Notes: generated by a model not told the origin, from the letters alone. 64,000 bases of DNA from Segatella copri (GCF_949820605.1 NZ_CATKVU010000006.1:1782501-1846500); one strand, 5' to 3'. Numbered from the stretch's first letter, positions 43,656-52,861 are shown. Numbers and translations are program-made.

Positions 43656-44183
43656 ATGAGAGCATCAAAATATCAATTCGAGGAGTGGCCAACCGATCTG
43701 CTGATCGATTATGCCCTCAAGATTCATCACCGTGGAATCCGTGAGAAGGGTCCGGAAATCCTCAGTCTCATCCACTCGATGATGGGTGAGAATCAGTTAA
43801 TGGCAGAAATAGAGAGTCTCTTCAGCGAGTGCATGCTTGACCTGGAGAACCATCTGCAGAAGGAAGAGCAGGTTCTCTTTCCGTTCACCTATCAACTGAT
43901 GGAATCGCAGCTTACGGGTCAACCTGCAGCGCCGATACATTGCGGCTCTGTAGCCATGCCTATTCACGTGATGATACTGGAACATGATAATGAGACCAAG
44001 CGCCAGCAGCGCCTCAGAAAGCTCACAAACAACTACACCCCGGCAGCTGATGCCAGCGGAGATTATAAGTTGCTACTGAGTCTGCTGAAGAATTTCGCAG
44101 AAGATCTGAACGAGCATGTCTATATAGAGAATGAGATCATCTTCCCTCGCAGTCAGCTGCTGGAACAGCAGCTACTAAGTTAA
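43656..44183 (+). CDS. Hemerythrin-domain protein (YtfE/RIC-like, without ScdA_N)
   Basis: 175 aa, four-helix hemerythrin fold with diiron-ligand-like residues: His24/His25 in KIHHRGIREKG, ENHLQKEEQVLFPF, PIHVMILEHDNE and NEHVYIENEIIFPR. Similar to the C-terminal part of the di-iron repair protein YtfE/RIC, which mends Fe-S clusters damaged by NO. It lacks the N-terminal Cys-bearing ScdA domain. 33 bp after hcp, so co-transcribed with it. Confidence 0.85.
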   Translation: MRASKYQFEEWPTDLLIDYALKIHHRGIREKGPEILSLIHSMMGENQLMAEIESLFSECMLDLENHLQKEEQVLFPFTYQLMESQLTGQPAAPIHCGSVAMPIHVMILEHDNETKRQQRLRKLTNNYTPAADASGDYKLLLSLLKNFAEDLNEHVYIENEIIFPRSQLLEQQLLS

Positions 44184-44232
44184 GGGAGAATTTGCAGCCG
44201 TTAGACAACGTCCATGCCGAGCATACAACAAT

Positions 44233-44263
44233 AAAGGGAGATTTCTTGGCGAAATCTCCCTTT
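44233..44263 (+). terminator. Terminator of the hcp-hemerythrin unit
   Basis: Perfect 13-bp stem AAAGGGAGATTTC / GAAATCTCCCTTT with a 5-nt loop. Confidence 0.85.
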
Positions 44264-44281
44264 ATCTATTGCAAAAAGCAG

Positions 44282-45298
44282 CTATAATTTCTTGATTTCA
44301 TCTAATGACAACTGGGTTGCTGCTGCCACTTGCTCGGCAGACAAGCCCATTGCAAGAAGACGACGGGCTGTGGCCTTCTTCTCATCTTGGGCTCCTTCGG
44401 CACGACCTTCTTCTCGTCCTTCTTCTCGTCCTTCAGCTCGTCCTTCAGCTCGTCCTTCAGCACGTCCTTCAGCTCGTCCTTCAGCACGACCTTCTTCTCG
44501 TCCTTCTTCTCGACCATCGGCAAGACCTTTCTGCCAGCCATCATCATACCCCGTCTTGATAACGCTGCGCTGATAGCGCAGATTCTCCATGTGACGGACA
44601 TAATCATTCTTTTCCGCTACGGTCAACTTATCTATATCCAGGCATTTGCGGGCATCTGCCAAACCTGGGGCCTGGGCTGCCTCGCTGATCTCGCCGGTCT
44701 TGAGAAACTCGATCCATTCATCCAGATTGTTCACCGCCAGCTTGTCAAAGTTGTTCACGCAGAGCAGATAATACTCCGGGAATATGTCTCCGGCTTCGCG
44801 ATTAGTCTTGCGCCCCTGAGGGATTTCATCACCGAAGAAGAGTTCACTCTGTCGGTTGGAGAGTTTCAGGATATCATTCGGCTGATGCAGTCCCTGGAAC
44901 ATCGTCTTGCCATGATATACATAATCCTTAGCCTGTCCCAATGTGAAATACACGATATTGATAGAATATACCTTGCGCACTTTGTCGTAATCATCGCCCA
45001 GACTGATATTGTCTGTGATGACCTTGGAAACTCCATAGAGCATACGGTGGAAATAGGTATGTTCACGGGTATTCTGTATTTCGAAGATGATGAATTCTCC
45101 CTTCTCATTTTCTGCCAGGATATCCACTCTGTTGAATTTATCATTCTCGGTCTGCTGATTGCTCTCACTATCCAGGAATCGGTTGATCTTGAATTTCTCG
45201 TTCAGCAGCGAACACATAAAGCCTTCCAGCACGGCATAGTTTGCCTTGTTGCGAAGCAGGCGCTTCATCGCCCAGTCAAATCTGATATAATTTGCCAT
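44282..45298 (-). CDS. Rpn-family nuclease / PD-(D/E)XK transposase-like protein
   Basis: 338 aa from ATG 45296-45298 (MANYIRFDWAMKRLLRNKAN). The nuclease-like core is visible as FNRVDILAENEKGEFIIFEIQN (Asp, Glu and Gln of a PD-(D/E)xK site). A tail of ten GREE/GRAE tetrapeptides follows at about 275-315, then RRLLAMGLSAEQVAAATQLS, the helix-turn end typical of Rpn proteins. Rpn proteins promote recombination in E. coli; the role here is unknown. An 11-codon upstream extension is less likely because the promoter (45329-45336) sits at its edge. Confidence 0.8.
   Translation of the reverse strand: MANYIRFDWAMKRLLRNKANYAVLEGFMCSLLNEKFKINRFLDSESNQQTENDKFNRVDILAENEKGEFIIFEIQNTREHTYFHRMLYGVSKVITDNISLGDDYDKVRKVYSINIVYFTLGQAKDYVYHGKTMFQGLHQPNDILKLSNRQSELFFGDEIPQGRKTNREAGDIFPEYYLLCVNNFDKLAVNNLDEWIEFLKTGEISEAAQAPGLADARKCLDIDKLTVAEKNDYVRHMENLRYQRSVIKTGYDDGWQKGLADGREEGREEGRAEGRAEGRAEGRAEGRAEGREEGREEGRAEGAQDEKKATARRLLAMGLSAEQVAAATQLSLDEIKKL
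44399..44518. repeat. In-frame 12-bp tandem repeat within the Rpn-family gene
   Basis: About ten copies of a 12-bp unit (CGTCCTTCAGCT / CGTCCTTCTTCT) encode (GRAE/GREE)n. Unit length keeps the frame, so copy number can vary without breaking the gene. Confidence 0.85.
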
Positions 45299-45328
45299 AT
45301 TCTTCCTCCATTTATTAATATTCAGCTG

Positions 45329-45359
45329 CAAAGTTACGACTTTATTTTAAGACACCAAA
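45329..45359 (-). promoter_or_regulatory. Promoter of the Rpn-family gene
   Basis: On the minus strand, TTTG (45359-45356), a 19-nt spacer and TAACTTTG (45336-45329). Confidence 0.7.
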
Positions 45360-45509
45360 GTTTTTTCGTATTTTTCTTGCTTATTACCAGAACTTTAGCT
45401 AGTAAGATTCCACTCTTATAGGGCGTGTGGAGATTCTGCCTTCAAGATTCTAAATGGAGCAAACAATAAATCGGGGGAAAATGCGTTATTGAATATAAAA
45501 CTTAAATGT

Positions 45510-46178
45510 ATGAAAGAATCAATATTCGTTACCTTGCAGAAATGCACGGTGTTTGAGGGGTTTACTCCAGAGGAAATCAGAGAGGCACTGTCGATGGTAA
45601 GCTACCGGATGGTGGAGCTTGCTGCCAGGGAAACCTATGTGCTGGCAGGAATGCCCTGCAGATATGCCGACATCATTGTCGAGGGGGAGATGATAGCCCG
45701 CATGTCGGGATTGTCGGGCAAGCAGGCTCAGATAGATAGGCTGGGAGAATCGATGCTGATTGCCCCTGCCTATATATTCGCACATAATAACGAGATGCCC
45801 GTAAGCGTGGAGACAAGTAGGAAGACTACCCTCCTGCGCATGAGGCCTTCTGAACTGAAACTGCTGATAGATACTGATGAGCGCATACGCTGGAACTTCA
45901 TCCAGCACCTGTCAAGGATAGATATCTTCCTTTCGCAGAAAATGCGCATGCTCTCCCTTTTCTCCGTCAAGGAGAAGGTGGCGCAATACCTCATCAAGAT
46001 GGCCACCGAACAGCAGAGCAGAACCATCCGACTGGATGTCAGCCGACAGGAAATGGCGGATATCTTCGGTATCCAGAAGTTCTCGCTCCTCCGCTGCCTC
46101 TCCGAATTCGAGGAGAAGGGTGCCATCAGGATTGAGGGCAAGACCATCACCATACTCAACTCGGATGAAATGAAATAA
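45510..46178 (+). CDS. Crp/Fnr-family regulator, possible HcpR-type nitrosative-stress regulator
   Basis: 222 aa from ATG 45510. The N-terminal cyclic-nucleotide-binding-like beta-roll (about 10-120; ETYVLAGMPCRYADIIVEGE) leads to a long dimer helix (LSRIDIFLSQKMRMLSLFSV) and a C-terminal winged HTH (VSRQEMADIFGIQKFSLLRC). No Fe-S cysteine cluster of the Fnr type is seen. HcpR, a Crp/Fnr protein, controls hcp in related Bacteroidetes; this gene lies 1.9 kb after the hcp unit, so it is the natural candidate. No clear TAnnTTTG promoter was found; a TTG start at 45489 would add seven residues. Confidence 0.78.
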   Translation: MKESIFVTLQKCTVFEGFTPEEIREALSMVSYRMVELAARETYVLAGMPCRYADIIVEGEMIARMSGLSGKQAQIDRLGESMLIAPAYIFAHNNEMPVSVETSRKTTLLRMRPSELKLLIDTDERIRWNFIQHLSRIDIFLSQKMRMLSLFSVKEKVAQYLIKMATEQQSRTIRLDVSRQEMADIFGIQKFSLLRCLSEFEEKGAIRIEGKTITILNSDEMK

Positions 46179-46243
46179 GAAGCAGGAATGAATATTCAAT
46201 CATTTTTTAACAGTTTATTAAGAGTTTTTTGGAAAAAAAAGCG

Positions 46244-46251
46244 TAATTTTG
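46244..46251 (+). promoter_or_regulatory. -7 box upstream of the Rpn pseudogene
   Basis: TAATTTTG about 36 bp before ATG 46287; no canonical -33 box. Confidence 0.45.
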
Positions 46252-46286
46252 CAGTGAAACTAGATGTTGAACTAAACGAATGGCGT

Positions 46287-46629
46287 ATGAAACAGGTAGA
46301 AGAAAGATACATCAGCTTGCTGACCGACTTCGGCTTCAAGCGAATATTCGGAACGGCAATGAACAAGGATTTGCTCATCTGCTTCCTCAACAGCTTGTTT
46401 AATGGCAGACAGGTTGTGAAGGACGTGTCGTATCTGAATCCAGAGCACGTAGGAGGCAAGTAAGATGGCATATCGTGATATCAAAAACTCTATTGATACG
46501 GCAAAGCAAGAAGGTAAGAATGAGAAAGCCTTGGAAATTGCCAAGAACATGCTTGCCGATGGTGTTGACATCAATCTAATCAAGAAGTATTCCGGACTAA
46601 CCCAGGAACAGATAGAAAAAATGAAATAA
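46287..46629 (+). pseudogene. Rpn-family gene with a large internal deletion
   Basis: The N-terminal part (46287-46463, 58 codons) reads MKQVEERYISLLTDFGFKRI, then MNKDLLICFLNSLF, the classic start of PD-(D/E)XK transposase/Rpn proteins, and stops after YLNPEHVGGK. A C-terminal part follows in another frame (46465-46629): MAYRDIKNSIDTAKQEGKNE ... MLADGVDINLIKKYSGL, the usual Rpn end. The middle, including the nuclease core, is missing. Not functional as a full protein; the downstream piece could still be translated from its own ATG. Confidence 0.75.
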
Positions 46630-46916
46630 CTAATAGAATAAAAAATGAAGAAAAAAATCAAGTTGGTAGGCTGGAGCATCTTGGGAATCCTGCTCATAGC
46701 GGTAGCAACATTACTGTTGGCACGCTTTGTTTTCAATAAACAAGTGGAAGCTTATCTTTGCAATTCGCTGAAGAATGAAATGGTAGAAAAATTAAAAGAC
46801 GCTGGCAAATATGTACCAGATACTACGTCCTATCATTTTGCATATCAGAAAGATTGAGAGTGTAAACTAAACTGTGTCAAGCTACAATAAAAGTAGTTTA
46901 ACACAGTTTTTATATT

Positions 46917-48122
46917 ATGGACAACTTAGAAATTGATTACAAGAAAGCAGCTCAGCAGTTGCGTAGTGGTGAAGCCTTATTTGGCAAGGACGGAGCATTA
47001 GCTCCATTGTTAGAGCGTATTCTCAACTCAGCTCTCGAAGGTGAGATGGACGCTCATTTAAGTGACGAGGAACGCTCTTCCGGCAATCGTCGTAATGGTA
47101 AGATGAGTAAGAAGGTTCAAACAAAATATGGTGAGGTCACTATAGAGACTCCTCGTGACCGAGACGGAACTTTCCAACCTGAGACCGTAAAGAAGCGTGA
47201 GACTATTCTTGCCAATGGCATGGCAGACCAGATTATTGAGATGTACGCCATGGGCACCAGCACACGTGACATCAGCAGCTACTTTGAGCGTGAGTTCAAC
47301 ACAACTCTATCAGCCGATACTATCAGCTCTATAACAGACCGTGTATTACCCGAAATCACCGCCTGGAAGTCTCGCATGCTCGATCCTGTATATGCCATTT
47401 GCTGGCTTGATGCTATCCATTATAAGGTAAAGGATGAGAATGGCAGAGCTGTCACACGAGCCATTTACAACATTCTTGGCATCAACAAGGAAGGCCAAAA
47501 AGAACTGTTAGGTATGTATGTGTCTAAGAGTGAAGGAGCTAACTTCTGGCTAGAAGTTCTTACGGATCTTCAGAACCGTGGTGTTCGAGACATCTTGATT
47601 TGTTGTATTGATGGTCTCAAAGGCTTCCCGGATGCCATCCAAAGCGTATTTCCTGAGAGTTCTGTGCAGCTCTGTATTGTCCATCAGATACGCAATTCTA
47701 TCAAGTATGTTGGCAGTAAGCATCAAAAGGAGTTTATCAAGGATTTAAGAACAGTATATGGTGCAGTAAACAAAGACTCCGCTGCTGCTAATTTAGACCT
47801 GTTAGAGTCTAAGTGGGGAGAGATGTACCCAATTGTCATCAAGTCATGGCGTGACAATTGGGAACGTCTGACAGAATATTTCCAATATACTCCAGCCATC
47901 CGTAAACTCATTTATACGACCAATACGGTTGAGGGGTATCACAGACAGGTAAGAAAGGTCACAAAGACTAAAGGGGTCTTTCCTACGGATAATTCTTTGG
48001 AGAAGCTTGTGTACTTAGCTTATCGCAACATCCGTAAGAAATGGACTATGTCACTGGCAAATTGGGGACAAATTTCTCAACAATTGGCAATAAAATTTGG
48101 AGATAGATTTAAAATTATGTAA
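46917..48122 (+). CDS. IS256 (Mutator)-family transposase
   Basis: 401-aa DDE transposase, apparently intact. N-terminal DNA-binding region with EMDAHLSDEERSSGNRRNGK and TIETPRDRDGTF. Catalytic Asp in CWLDAIHYKVKDE, second Asp in ICCIDGLKGFPDAI with the following CIVHQIRNSIKYV block, and Glu in TTNTVEGYHRQVRKV. Full family length, so the element may be mobile. Confidence 0.95.
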   Translation: MDNLEIDYKKAAQQLRSGEALFGKDGALAPLLERILNSALEGEMDAHLSDEERSSGNRRNGKMSKKVQTKYGEVTIETPRDRDGTFQPETVKKRETILANGMADQIIEMYAMGTSTRDISSYFEREFNTTLSADTISSITDRVLPEITAWKSRMLDPVYAICWLDAIHYKVKDENGRAVTRAIYNILGINKEGQKELLGMYVSKSEGANFWLEVLTDLQNRGVRDILICCIDGLKGFPDAIQSVFPESSVQLCIVHQIRNSIKYVGSKHQKEFIKDLRTVYGAVNKDSAAANLDLLESKWGEMYPIVIKSWRDNWERLTEYFQYTPAIRKLIYTTNTVEGYHRQVRKVTKTKGVFPTDNSLEKLVYLAYRNIRKKWTMSLANWGQISQQLAIKFGDRFKIM

Positions 48123-48170
48123 CTTTGCAGCCGAAAAGGCTTCCCTGCTGGGGGCATGCCCCCAGCAGGG
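48120..48170 (+). promoter_or_regulatory. Outward promoter box and perfect palindrome at the IS256 right end
   Basis: TAACTTTG (48120-48127), overlapping the transposase stop, stands 20 nt after a TTTG, giving an outward promoter. It is followed by a perfect 28-bp palindrome (48143-48170; half-site CCCTGCTGGGGGCA). No T-run follows the palindrome, so it may impede rather than stop read-out. Confidence 0.6.
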
Positions 48171-48961
48171 AGTGGGAATGAAAGTTAAGAACAAGCCTTG
48201 ACACAGTTTAAATTACACCCCCGAAAGATTCTGTCCAATCACAAAAAATCCGTGAATATTTCAAACTCGATACAGTTGTATCTTCCACAATGCCAACATG
48301 GGACAAGGCCATTTCACTGGCACGTTTTGTAGCGGAAAACATTCCTCATGCCAATCAAAAGATTAATCCTAAGAGACGTAATGCTATAGATCTCTGGAAA
48401 TACACTCGAACGATAGAGCCTGCATTCAACTGTCGATTACACTCCATCCTCTTACACGAACTATTGCTGTCTGAGGGTATTGTAAACCGCTTTGTAACTT
48501 GTCATCCCGCAGATTCCGAGGATTCCGACTGCCATGTTGTTAACCTGGTGTGGCTACCAGAATTACAGAAATGGGCTATGCTAGACTCGGATATGAAAGC
48601 ATGGGCAGAAGATGAAAAAGGCACTCCACTTTCTCTTACAGAAATGCGTGAGCGATATATTGACGGCAGAGAAATCGTTTACCGTCCTCTCTTGAATTCA
48701 GATAATGATTTTGTTTATTACAGGGCATATTGGGCAAAAAACTTATATTGGTTTGATACTTGGGAGACAACAGGCTATGGTCGCGAAGATAATAATCCTG
48801 CTTATCGAAACAATAATCGCCATATCGTGCTTGTTCCTTCAGGATTCAAAGGTTTTGAAACTTCCCGACCATTCAGTACTGACAACAGATGCTTCACGTT
48901 TCTGGGCAGCTCCCCAAAATTAGTAACTGCCATTTACTAGATCTACCCAAGGAACAAATAC

Positions 48962-49045
48962 AATAGGCTTCGATGGCAAATGAAGCCTATTTCATTGGCT
49001 AACGAAAGTAGTTTCATGCGCCCATGAAACTACTTTCGTTTTTTA
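48962..49045. terminator. Two hairpins between the transglutaminase and TtcA-like genes
   Basis: First: AATAGGCTTC / GAAGCCTATT (48962-48991). Second: a perfect 18-bp stem (49001-49018 with 49023-49040; outer AACGAAAGTAG) followed by T-run, a strong terminator at the convergent junction. Confidence 0.85.
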
Positions 49046-49064
49046 TTGCTTTTTCTACTATATT

Positions 49065-49763
49065 TTATACCATAAAAACGGAGCGCCAAAGACTGTAGCG
49101 CGCTTCGGGGTTCAACTGCTCCAAATGCTGGAAGACGGCTTGCATATCCGAACGGCGGGTAGTCTCTTCGTAAGGACACAACGCCTTCTGCTTAGTGAAA
49201 TGCGACTCTTCTGCCACCTTACGGATATCCGCCTCATGCACCAGACAAAGGGGGCGGATAATGGTGAGCGGATAATGTTTTAAAGGAAGACTGGGCTGCA
49301 TGGTGGAATGAGAACCCTCGAAGGTGATATTCATCAGCAGGGTAACGAGGATATCATCCATATGATGGCCCAAGGCTATCTTGTTAAAACCATTATTTAC
49401 CGCAAACTCGAAGAGCGTCTTACGTCGGTTCCAGGCACAGAGGAAGCAACGGGTCTTATGGGGATCGGTGGATTCATCAAACGAACTATGAAGGATATGG
49501 AGCTTGATGCCATTCTCTGCACAGAAATCCTGCAGATAAGAACGGTCGGTCTCGTAAGGAATGTTATCCATGATGATATGAGCCGCCTCCACTTCGATAT
49601 GCGGTTTATAGATACGGGCACGCTGAGCCAGCAAACGGACAAGTTCCAATGAATCCTTGCCTCCACTCAAGGCAATAAGAATACGGTCCCCATCCTCCAA
49701 AAGATGATAGTCAACACATCCTTTATTGAATCGCTTTAATACTTTCTGTTCTGCTTTCATCAT
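49065..49763 (-). CDS. TtcA-like tRNA 2-thiolation ATPase (PP-loop family)
   Basis: 232 aa, cytoplasmic. PP-loop ATP-binding motif ALSGGKDSLELVRLL (about 31-45), the CxxC of RCFLCAWNRRK (about 105-115), GHHMDDILVTLLMN and a further Cys in KALCPYEETTRR. These are traits of the TtcA/TtuA group, which thiolates tRNA with an Fe-S cluster. It is shorter than E. coli TtcA (about 310 aa), so the precise substrate is open. It lies after rny, behind a terminator. Confidence 0.75.
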   Translation of the reverse strand: MMKAEQKVLKRFNKGCVDYHLLEDGDRILIALSGGKDSLELVRLLAQRARIYKPHIEVEAAHIIMDNIPYETDRSYLQDFCAENGIKLHILHSSFDESTDPHKTRCFLCAWNRRKTLFEFAVNNGFNKIALGHHMDDILVTLLMNITFEGSHSTMQPSLPLKHYPLTIIRPLCLVHEADIRKVAEESHFTKQKALCPYEETTRRSDMQAVFQHLEQLNPEARYSLWRSVFMV

Positions 49764-49782
49764 ATTCTGAAAAGGGAAAAGA

Positions 49783-49814
49783 AAAGCCGCACCCTATAAA
49801 CAGAGTACGGCTTT
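49783..49814 (-). terminator. Terminator of the rny unit
   Basis: AAAGCCG / CGGCTTT stem followed on the minus strand by TTTTCTTTT. Confidence 0.65.
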
Positions 49815-49880
49815 ATCAAGATACATCTCTCTACCTTGCAGAAGAGAAACGACAATTTAAACTTCAAATATAATTCTATT

Positions 49881-51416
49881 TTACTTAGCGTAAGCTACAC
49901 TGCGAGTCTCACGAATCACGGTAATCTTTACCTGACCCGGATAGGTCATCTCGTTCTGAATCTTGGTTGCAATCTCGTCAGAGAGCTTGATACTCTGCTC
50001 ATCGCTCATCTTGTCAGCACCCACAATGACACGAAGCTCACGACCTGCCTGGATGGCATAGGTCTTGGTAACGCCAGGATAACTCATGGCGATAGCTTCA
50101 AGATCGTTCAAACGCTTGATATAAGCCTCTACAATCTCACGACGGGCACCAGGACGAGCACCAGAGATAGCATCACAAACCTGTACGATAGGAGCCAATA
50201 ATGTGTTCATCTCCATCTCATCATGGTGAGCACCGATGGCATTGCAGATATCAGGTTTTTCCTTATACTTCTCTGCAATCTTGGCACCATACAATGCGTG
50301 TGGCAATTCACTCTCCTCATCAGGCACCTTACCAATATCGTGCAAAAGACCGGCACGCTTAGCCTTCTTAGGATTCAATCCCAATTCAGAAGCCATAACC
50401 GCACAGAGGTTAGCGGTTTCACGGGCATGCTGCAAGAGGTTCTGACCATAAGAAGAACGGTACTTCATCTTACCGATGATACGAATCAACTCTGGGTGCA
50501 GACCATGAATACCGAGGTCGATAGCTGTACGCTTACCCGTCTCGATAATTTCATTATCCAACTGTTTCTTCACCTTGGCTACCACCTCCTCGATACGGGC
50601 TGGGTGAATACGTCCGTCAGCTACCAACTGGTGGAGAGCCAGACGGCAAACCTCACGACGAACAGGGTCGAAGGCTGAGATAACGATTGCCTCAGGAGTA
50701 TCATCCACAACGATTTCTACACCAGTTGCTGCTTCCAGAGCACGGATATTGCGGCCTTCACGACCGATAATACGCCCCTTCACCTCATCATTATCGATAT
50801 GGAAAACGCTGACAGAGTTCTCAATGGCTGTTTCTGTAGCAACACGCTGGATAGTCTGAATCACAATCTTCTTAGCCTGCTGGTTAGCATTGAGTTTGGC
50901 ATCGTCCATAATCTCGTTCACATAGCTTGCAGCATCGAGTTTAGCCTGATCTTTCAGACTCTCAATCAATCTCTGCTTAGCCTCTTCAGCACTCAGACCA
51001 GAAAGTTCTTCCAGTTTAGCCTGCTCCTGTTTCTGCATCTTATCAAGTTCCTGCTGCTTGACAGACAAGAGTTTCTTCTCATTGTCAACACGCTGCTGAT
51101 ACTGATCAATCTCCATCTTGCGTCGACCGAGGTCTTCCTGACGCTGATTGAGAGAAATCTCGCGCTGCTTCAACTTATTCTCATTCTGCTGGATGCGAGA
51201 ATTACGCTGCTGCACTTCTTTTTCGAGTTCCGCCTTCTTGTTGAGGAATTTCTCCTTCACTTCCAAAAGCTTCTTCTCTTTTACTACTTCTGCCTCTTTG
51301 TTGGCAGCTTCTATCATTTCATTATATTTTCCCTTAATGACATAACGGAAAATGAAATACCCAGCAGCACCGCCGATAACAAGCGCCACCAAGGCTGCTA
51401 TAATAGTTACTATCAT
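49881..51416 (-). CDS. rny: Ribonuclease Y
   Basis: Membrane-anchored endoribonuclease that starts mRNA decay. 511 aa: N-terminal membrane helix ([20 protein letters not shown]), long coiled coil (about 30-200), KH domain with [20 protein letters not shown] (about 210-275) and HD domain with [13 protein letters not shown] and [11 protein letters not shown] (about 335-430). Full length. Third gene of the zapB-like, zapA, rny unit; 28 bp after zapA. Confidence 0.97.
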   Translation of the reverse strand: MIVTIIAALVALVIGGAAGYFIFRYVIKGKYNEMIEAANKEAEVVKEKKLLEVKEKFLNKKAELEKEVQQRNSRIQQNENKLKQREISLNQRQEDLGRRKMEIDQYQQRVDNEKKLLSVKQQELDKMQKQEQAKLEELSGLSAEEAKQRLIESLKDQAKLDAASYVNEIMDDAKLNANQQAKKIVIQTIQRVATETAIENSVSVFHIDNDEVKGRIIGREGRNIRALEAATGVEIVVDDTPEAIVISAFDPVRREVCRLALHQLVADGRIHPARIEEVVAKVKKQLDNEIIETGKRTAIDLGIHGLHPELIRIIGKMKYRSSYGQNLLQHARETANLCAVMASELGLNPKKAKRAGLLHDIGKVPDEESELPHALYGAKIAEKYKEKPDICNAIGAHHDEMEMNTLLAPIVQVCDAISGARPGARREIVEAYIKRLNDLEAIAMSYPGVTKTYAIQAGRELRVIVGADKMSDEQSIKLSDEIATKIQNEMTYPGQVKITVIRETRSVAYAK

Positions 51417-51444
51417 TATATTATATATATGTTTATTAATATTC

Positions 51445-51744
51445 TTATTTCAAAGCGTCTTCAATCTCGGAGGTAAGCTTCTCAAGAATATCATCATAAG
51501 GTTTCGTATCATTCCGATCCGATTCCTTCTCATATCTCAATGCCACATCAATGAGCGCCATATACAGGATTTCCTTATCGCTCTTTCTGCCTTTGAAAAT
51601 CTTGGTATATGAGTTTACAATATCATCTATCAGTTTGGCTGATTTACGATAATACTCCTCATCTTCCCTAGGTATTCTTACCGAAAGATCTGTATCATAG
51701 ACGTGTAATCGTATGAGTAATTTATCTTGTTCTTGTTCTGCCAT
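51445..51744 (-). CDS. zapA: Cell division protein ZapA
   Basis: 99-aa FtsZ-associated protein that bundles FtsZ filaments. Traits: [28 protein letters not shown] at the N-terminal globular part, then [13 protein letters not shown] and the helical C-terminus. It lies 11 bp after a small coiled-coil gene and is followed by rny. Confidence 0.88.
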   Translation of the reverse strand: MAEQEQDKLLIRLHVYDTDLSVRIPREDEEYYRKSAKLIDDIVNSYTKIFKGRKSDKEILYMALIDVALRYEKESDRNDTKPYDDILEKLTSEIEDALK

Positions 51745-51755
51745 CGTTCCGATTT

Positions 51756-52049
51756 TTACTTTTCACCCAATAGTGTGATACACTTATTGATATCTCTTAT
51801 GAGCTTGGCGATGCGCTTCTGAGTAGCTTCCATATCATTGTCAGAAATCGTCATCATCTTCGCCATCTTCAAGCTGTTGTAATCACTCTGCGCTTGAGCC
51901 AACTTTTCCTCCAATGCCTTGATTTTGGCATCGCGCTCATCCACCATCGCATAGAGTTCAGCATTCTCCTGCTTGACCTCGTCAAACTTGAGAATCATCT
52001 GCCTTACTCTTGTGGCAAACGTATTAATTGTTTTCTCATTTGCACTCAT
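51756..52049 (-). CDS. Small coiled-coil protein, probable ZapB-like partner
   Basis: 97 aa, predicted almost entirely helical; residues 20-75 (DEVKQENAELYAMVDERDAK ... KIKALEEKLAQAQSDYNSL) show heptad spacing. It is the first gene of the unit with zapA and rny, a position occupied by a ZapB-like protein in many Bacteroidetes. Assignment rests on context and shape, not on a clear family motif. Confidence 0.65.
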   Translation of the reverse strand: MSANEKTINTFATRVRQMILKFDEVKQENAELYAMVDERDAKIKALEEKLAQAQSDYNSLKMAKMMTISDNDMEATQKRIAKLIRDINKCITLLGEK

Positions 52050-52067
52050 GACTATTATTTTTGGCTA

Positions 52068-52099
52068 CAAATTTAAGAGAATTATTTGAATAAAACAAA
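52068..52099 (-). promoter_or_regulatory. Promoter of the zap-rny unit
   Basis: On the minus strand, TTTG (52099-52096), a 20-nt spacer and TAAATTTG (52075-52068). Confidence 0.7.
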
Positions 52100-52137
52100 T
52101 ATTCTGCTATTTTTTTTCATTTTGGGCGCAACATTTG

Positions 52138-52788
52138 TTACTTTCCCATCTTCTGCTTTGCCTTTTCTACGTCTTCATCTGATGGACGTGGCTCTTTTTT
52201 GGCAAGCATCAATACCTGGAAGGTAAAGTCGGTTACCCATTGCTGGCTGAATGCCAAGCGCTTGTTGAACTGGCGCAACTGAAGCACGGTTTTCAGCACA
52301 CTGGCATCAGAGAAATCATTCTTAGTGAAGATATCTTCTACAGTTTTAGCAGTCAGCTTGTAAAGCGAATTCTTCATGAAGCTAGGCAAACGGAGCTTAA
52401 ACTTCATCAAGTTGCCCATCAGCATCATCAGATCCTGCGTAAAGTTCTGGAACTGGATGAGATATACATTGACATCCTGCAGTTTGTGGCAGTTCTTACG
52501 GATACTGGAATCTATTTCCTTGAAGAAGGCATCATCCGTATCATAGATATTCTTCATCATTTTCTTCACCTGTGCCTTTTCGCCAATACCCAGACGGTTA
52601 TTGACCGTCGGAACATGCAGACTTGTCTTGAAGACACGCAAGTCTGGCAACATAGCCAAATTGGTGATACCTAACTGAGAAGCAAGTGCAGCCTGAAAGT
52701 ATACACGGACCAAGGTCATGTAATCTTCCATTCCACCTACCTTTTTATCGTCGTCTTTACGACCGAATAGTTTAGCAAAAATTCCCAT
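52138..52788 (-). CDS. Conserved hypothetical protein
   Basis: 216 aa, no signal peptide, no membrane helix. It begins MGIFAKLFGRKDDDKK and is rich in helices with basic/aromatic patches (FFKEIDSSIRKNCHKLQDV, FQNFTQDLMMLMGNLMKFKL). No domain recognised. It has its own promoter and lies upstream of the zap-rny unit on the same strand, so it is not part of the divergent rmlA unit. Confidence 0.75.
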   Translation of the reverse strand: MGIFAKLFGRKDDDKKVGGMEDYMTLVRVYFQAALASQLGITNLAMLPDLRVFKTSLHVPTVNNRLGIGEKAQVKKMMKNIYDTDDAFFKEIDSSIRKNCHKLQDVNVYLIQFQNFTQDLMMLMGNLMKFKLRLPSFMKNSLYKLTAKTVEDIFTKNDFSDASVLKTVLQLRQFNKRLAFSQQWVTDFTFQVLMLAKKEPRPSDEDVEKAKQKMGK

Positions 52789-52829
52789 TCCTTTATTTTT
52801 TATTTTCTATATCTATTTAAATTGTTCTG

Positions 52830-52861
52830 CAAAAATACAATAAAATCAGTAAATACCCAAA
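52830..52861 (-). promoter_or_regulatory. Promoter of the conserved hypothetical gene
   Basis: On the minus strand, TTTG (52861-52858), a 20-nt spacer and TATTTTTG (52837-52830). Confidence 0.7.

Larger units (their letters stand above)
46856..48222 (+). mobile_element. IS256-family insertion sequence with 8-bp target duplication
   Basis: 1367 bp. The terminal inverted repeats are about 26 bp (46856-46881 and 48197-48222) and share GTGTAA and TAAACTGTGTCAAG. The flanking direct repeat GAAAGATT occurs at 46848-46855 and 48223-48230, which fits the 8-9 bp duplications of IS256 elements. The left end also has an internal hairpin (AAACTGTGT / ACACAGTTT) just before the transposase ATG. The clean duplication suggests a recent insertion. 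Confidence 0.93.
46645..48940 (+). pseudogene. Transglutaminase-like protein gene interrupted by an IS256-family element
   Basis: The 5' part (46645-46855) encodes an N-terminal anchor (KKKIKLVGWSILGILLIAVA); the 3' part (48231-48940) encodes the domain. Removing the element and one 8-bp target copy restores a single 306-codon frame (...HFAYQKD + SVQSQKIREYFKL...). The domain has the transglutaminase-like triad order: Cys in FNCRLHSILLHELL, His in SDCHVVNLVW and Asp in MLDSDMKAW. It was probably membrane-anchored with the domain outside the cytoplasm; its function is unknown. The 3' part contains an internal ATG (48290) that could give a truncated 216-aa product. Confidence 0.85.
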
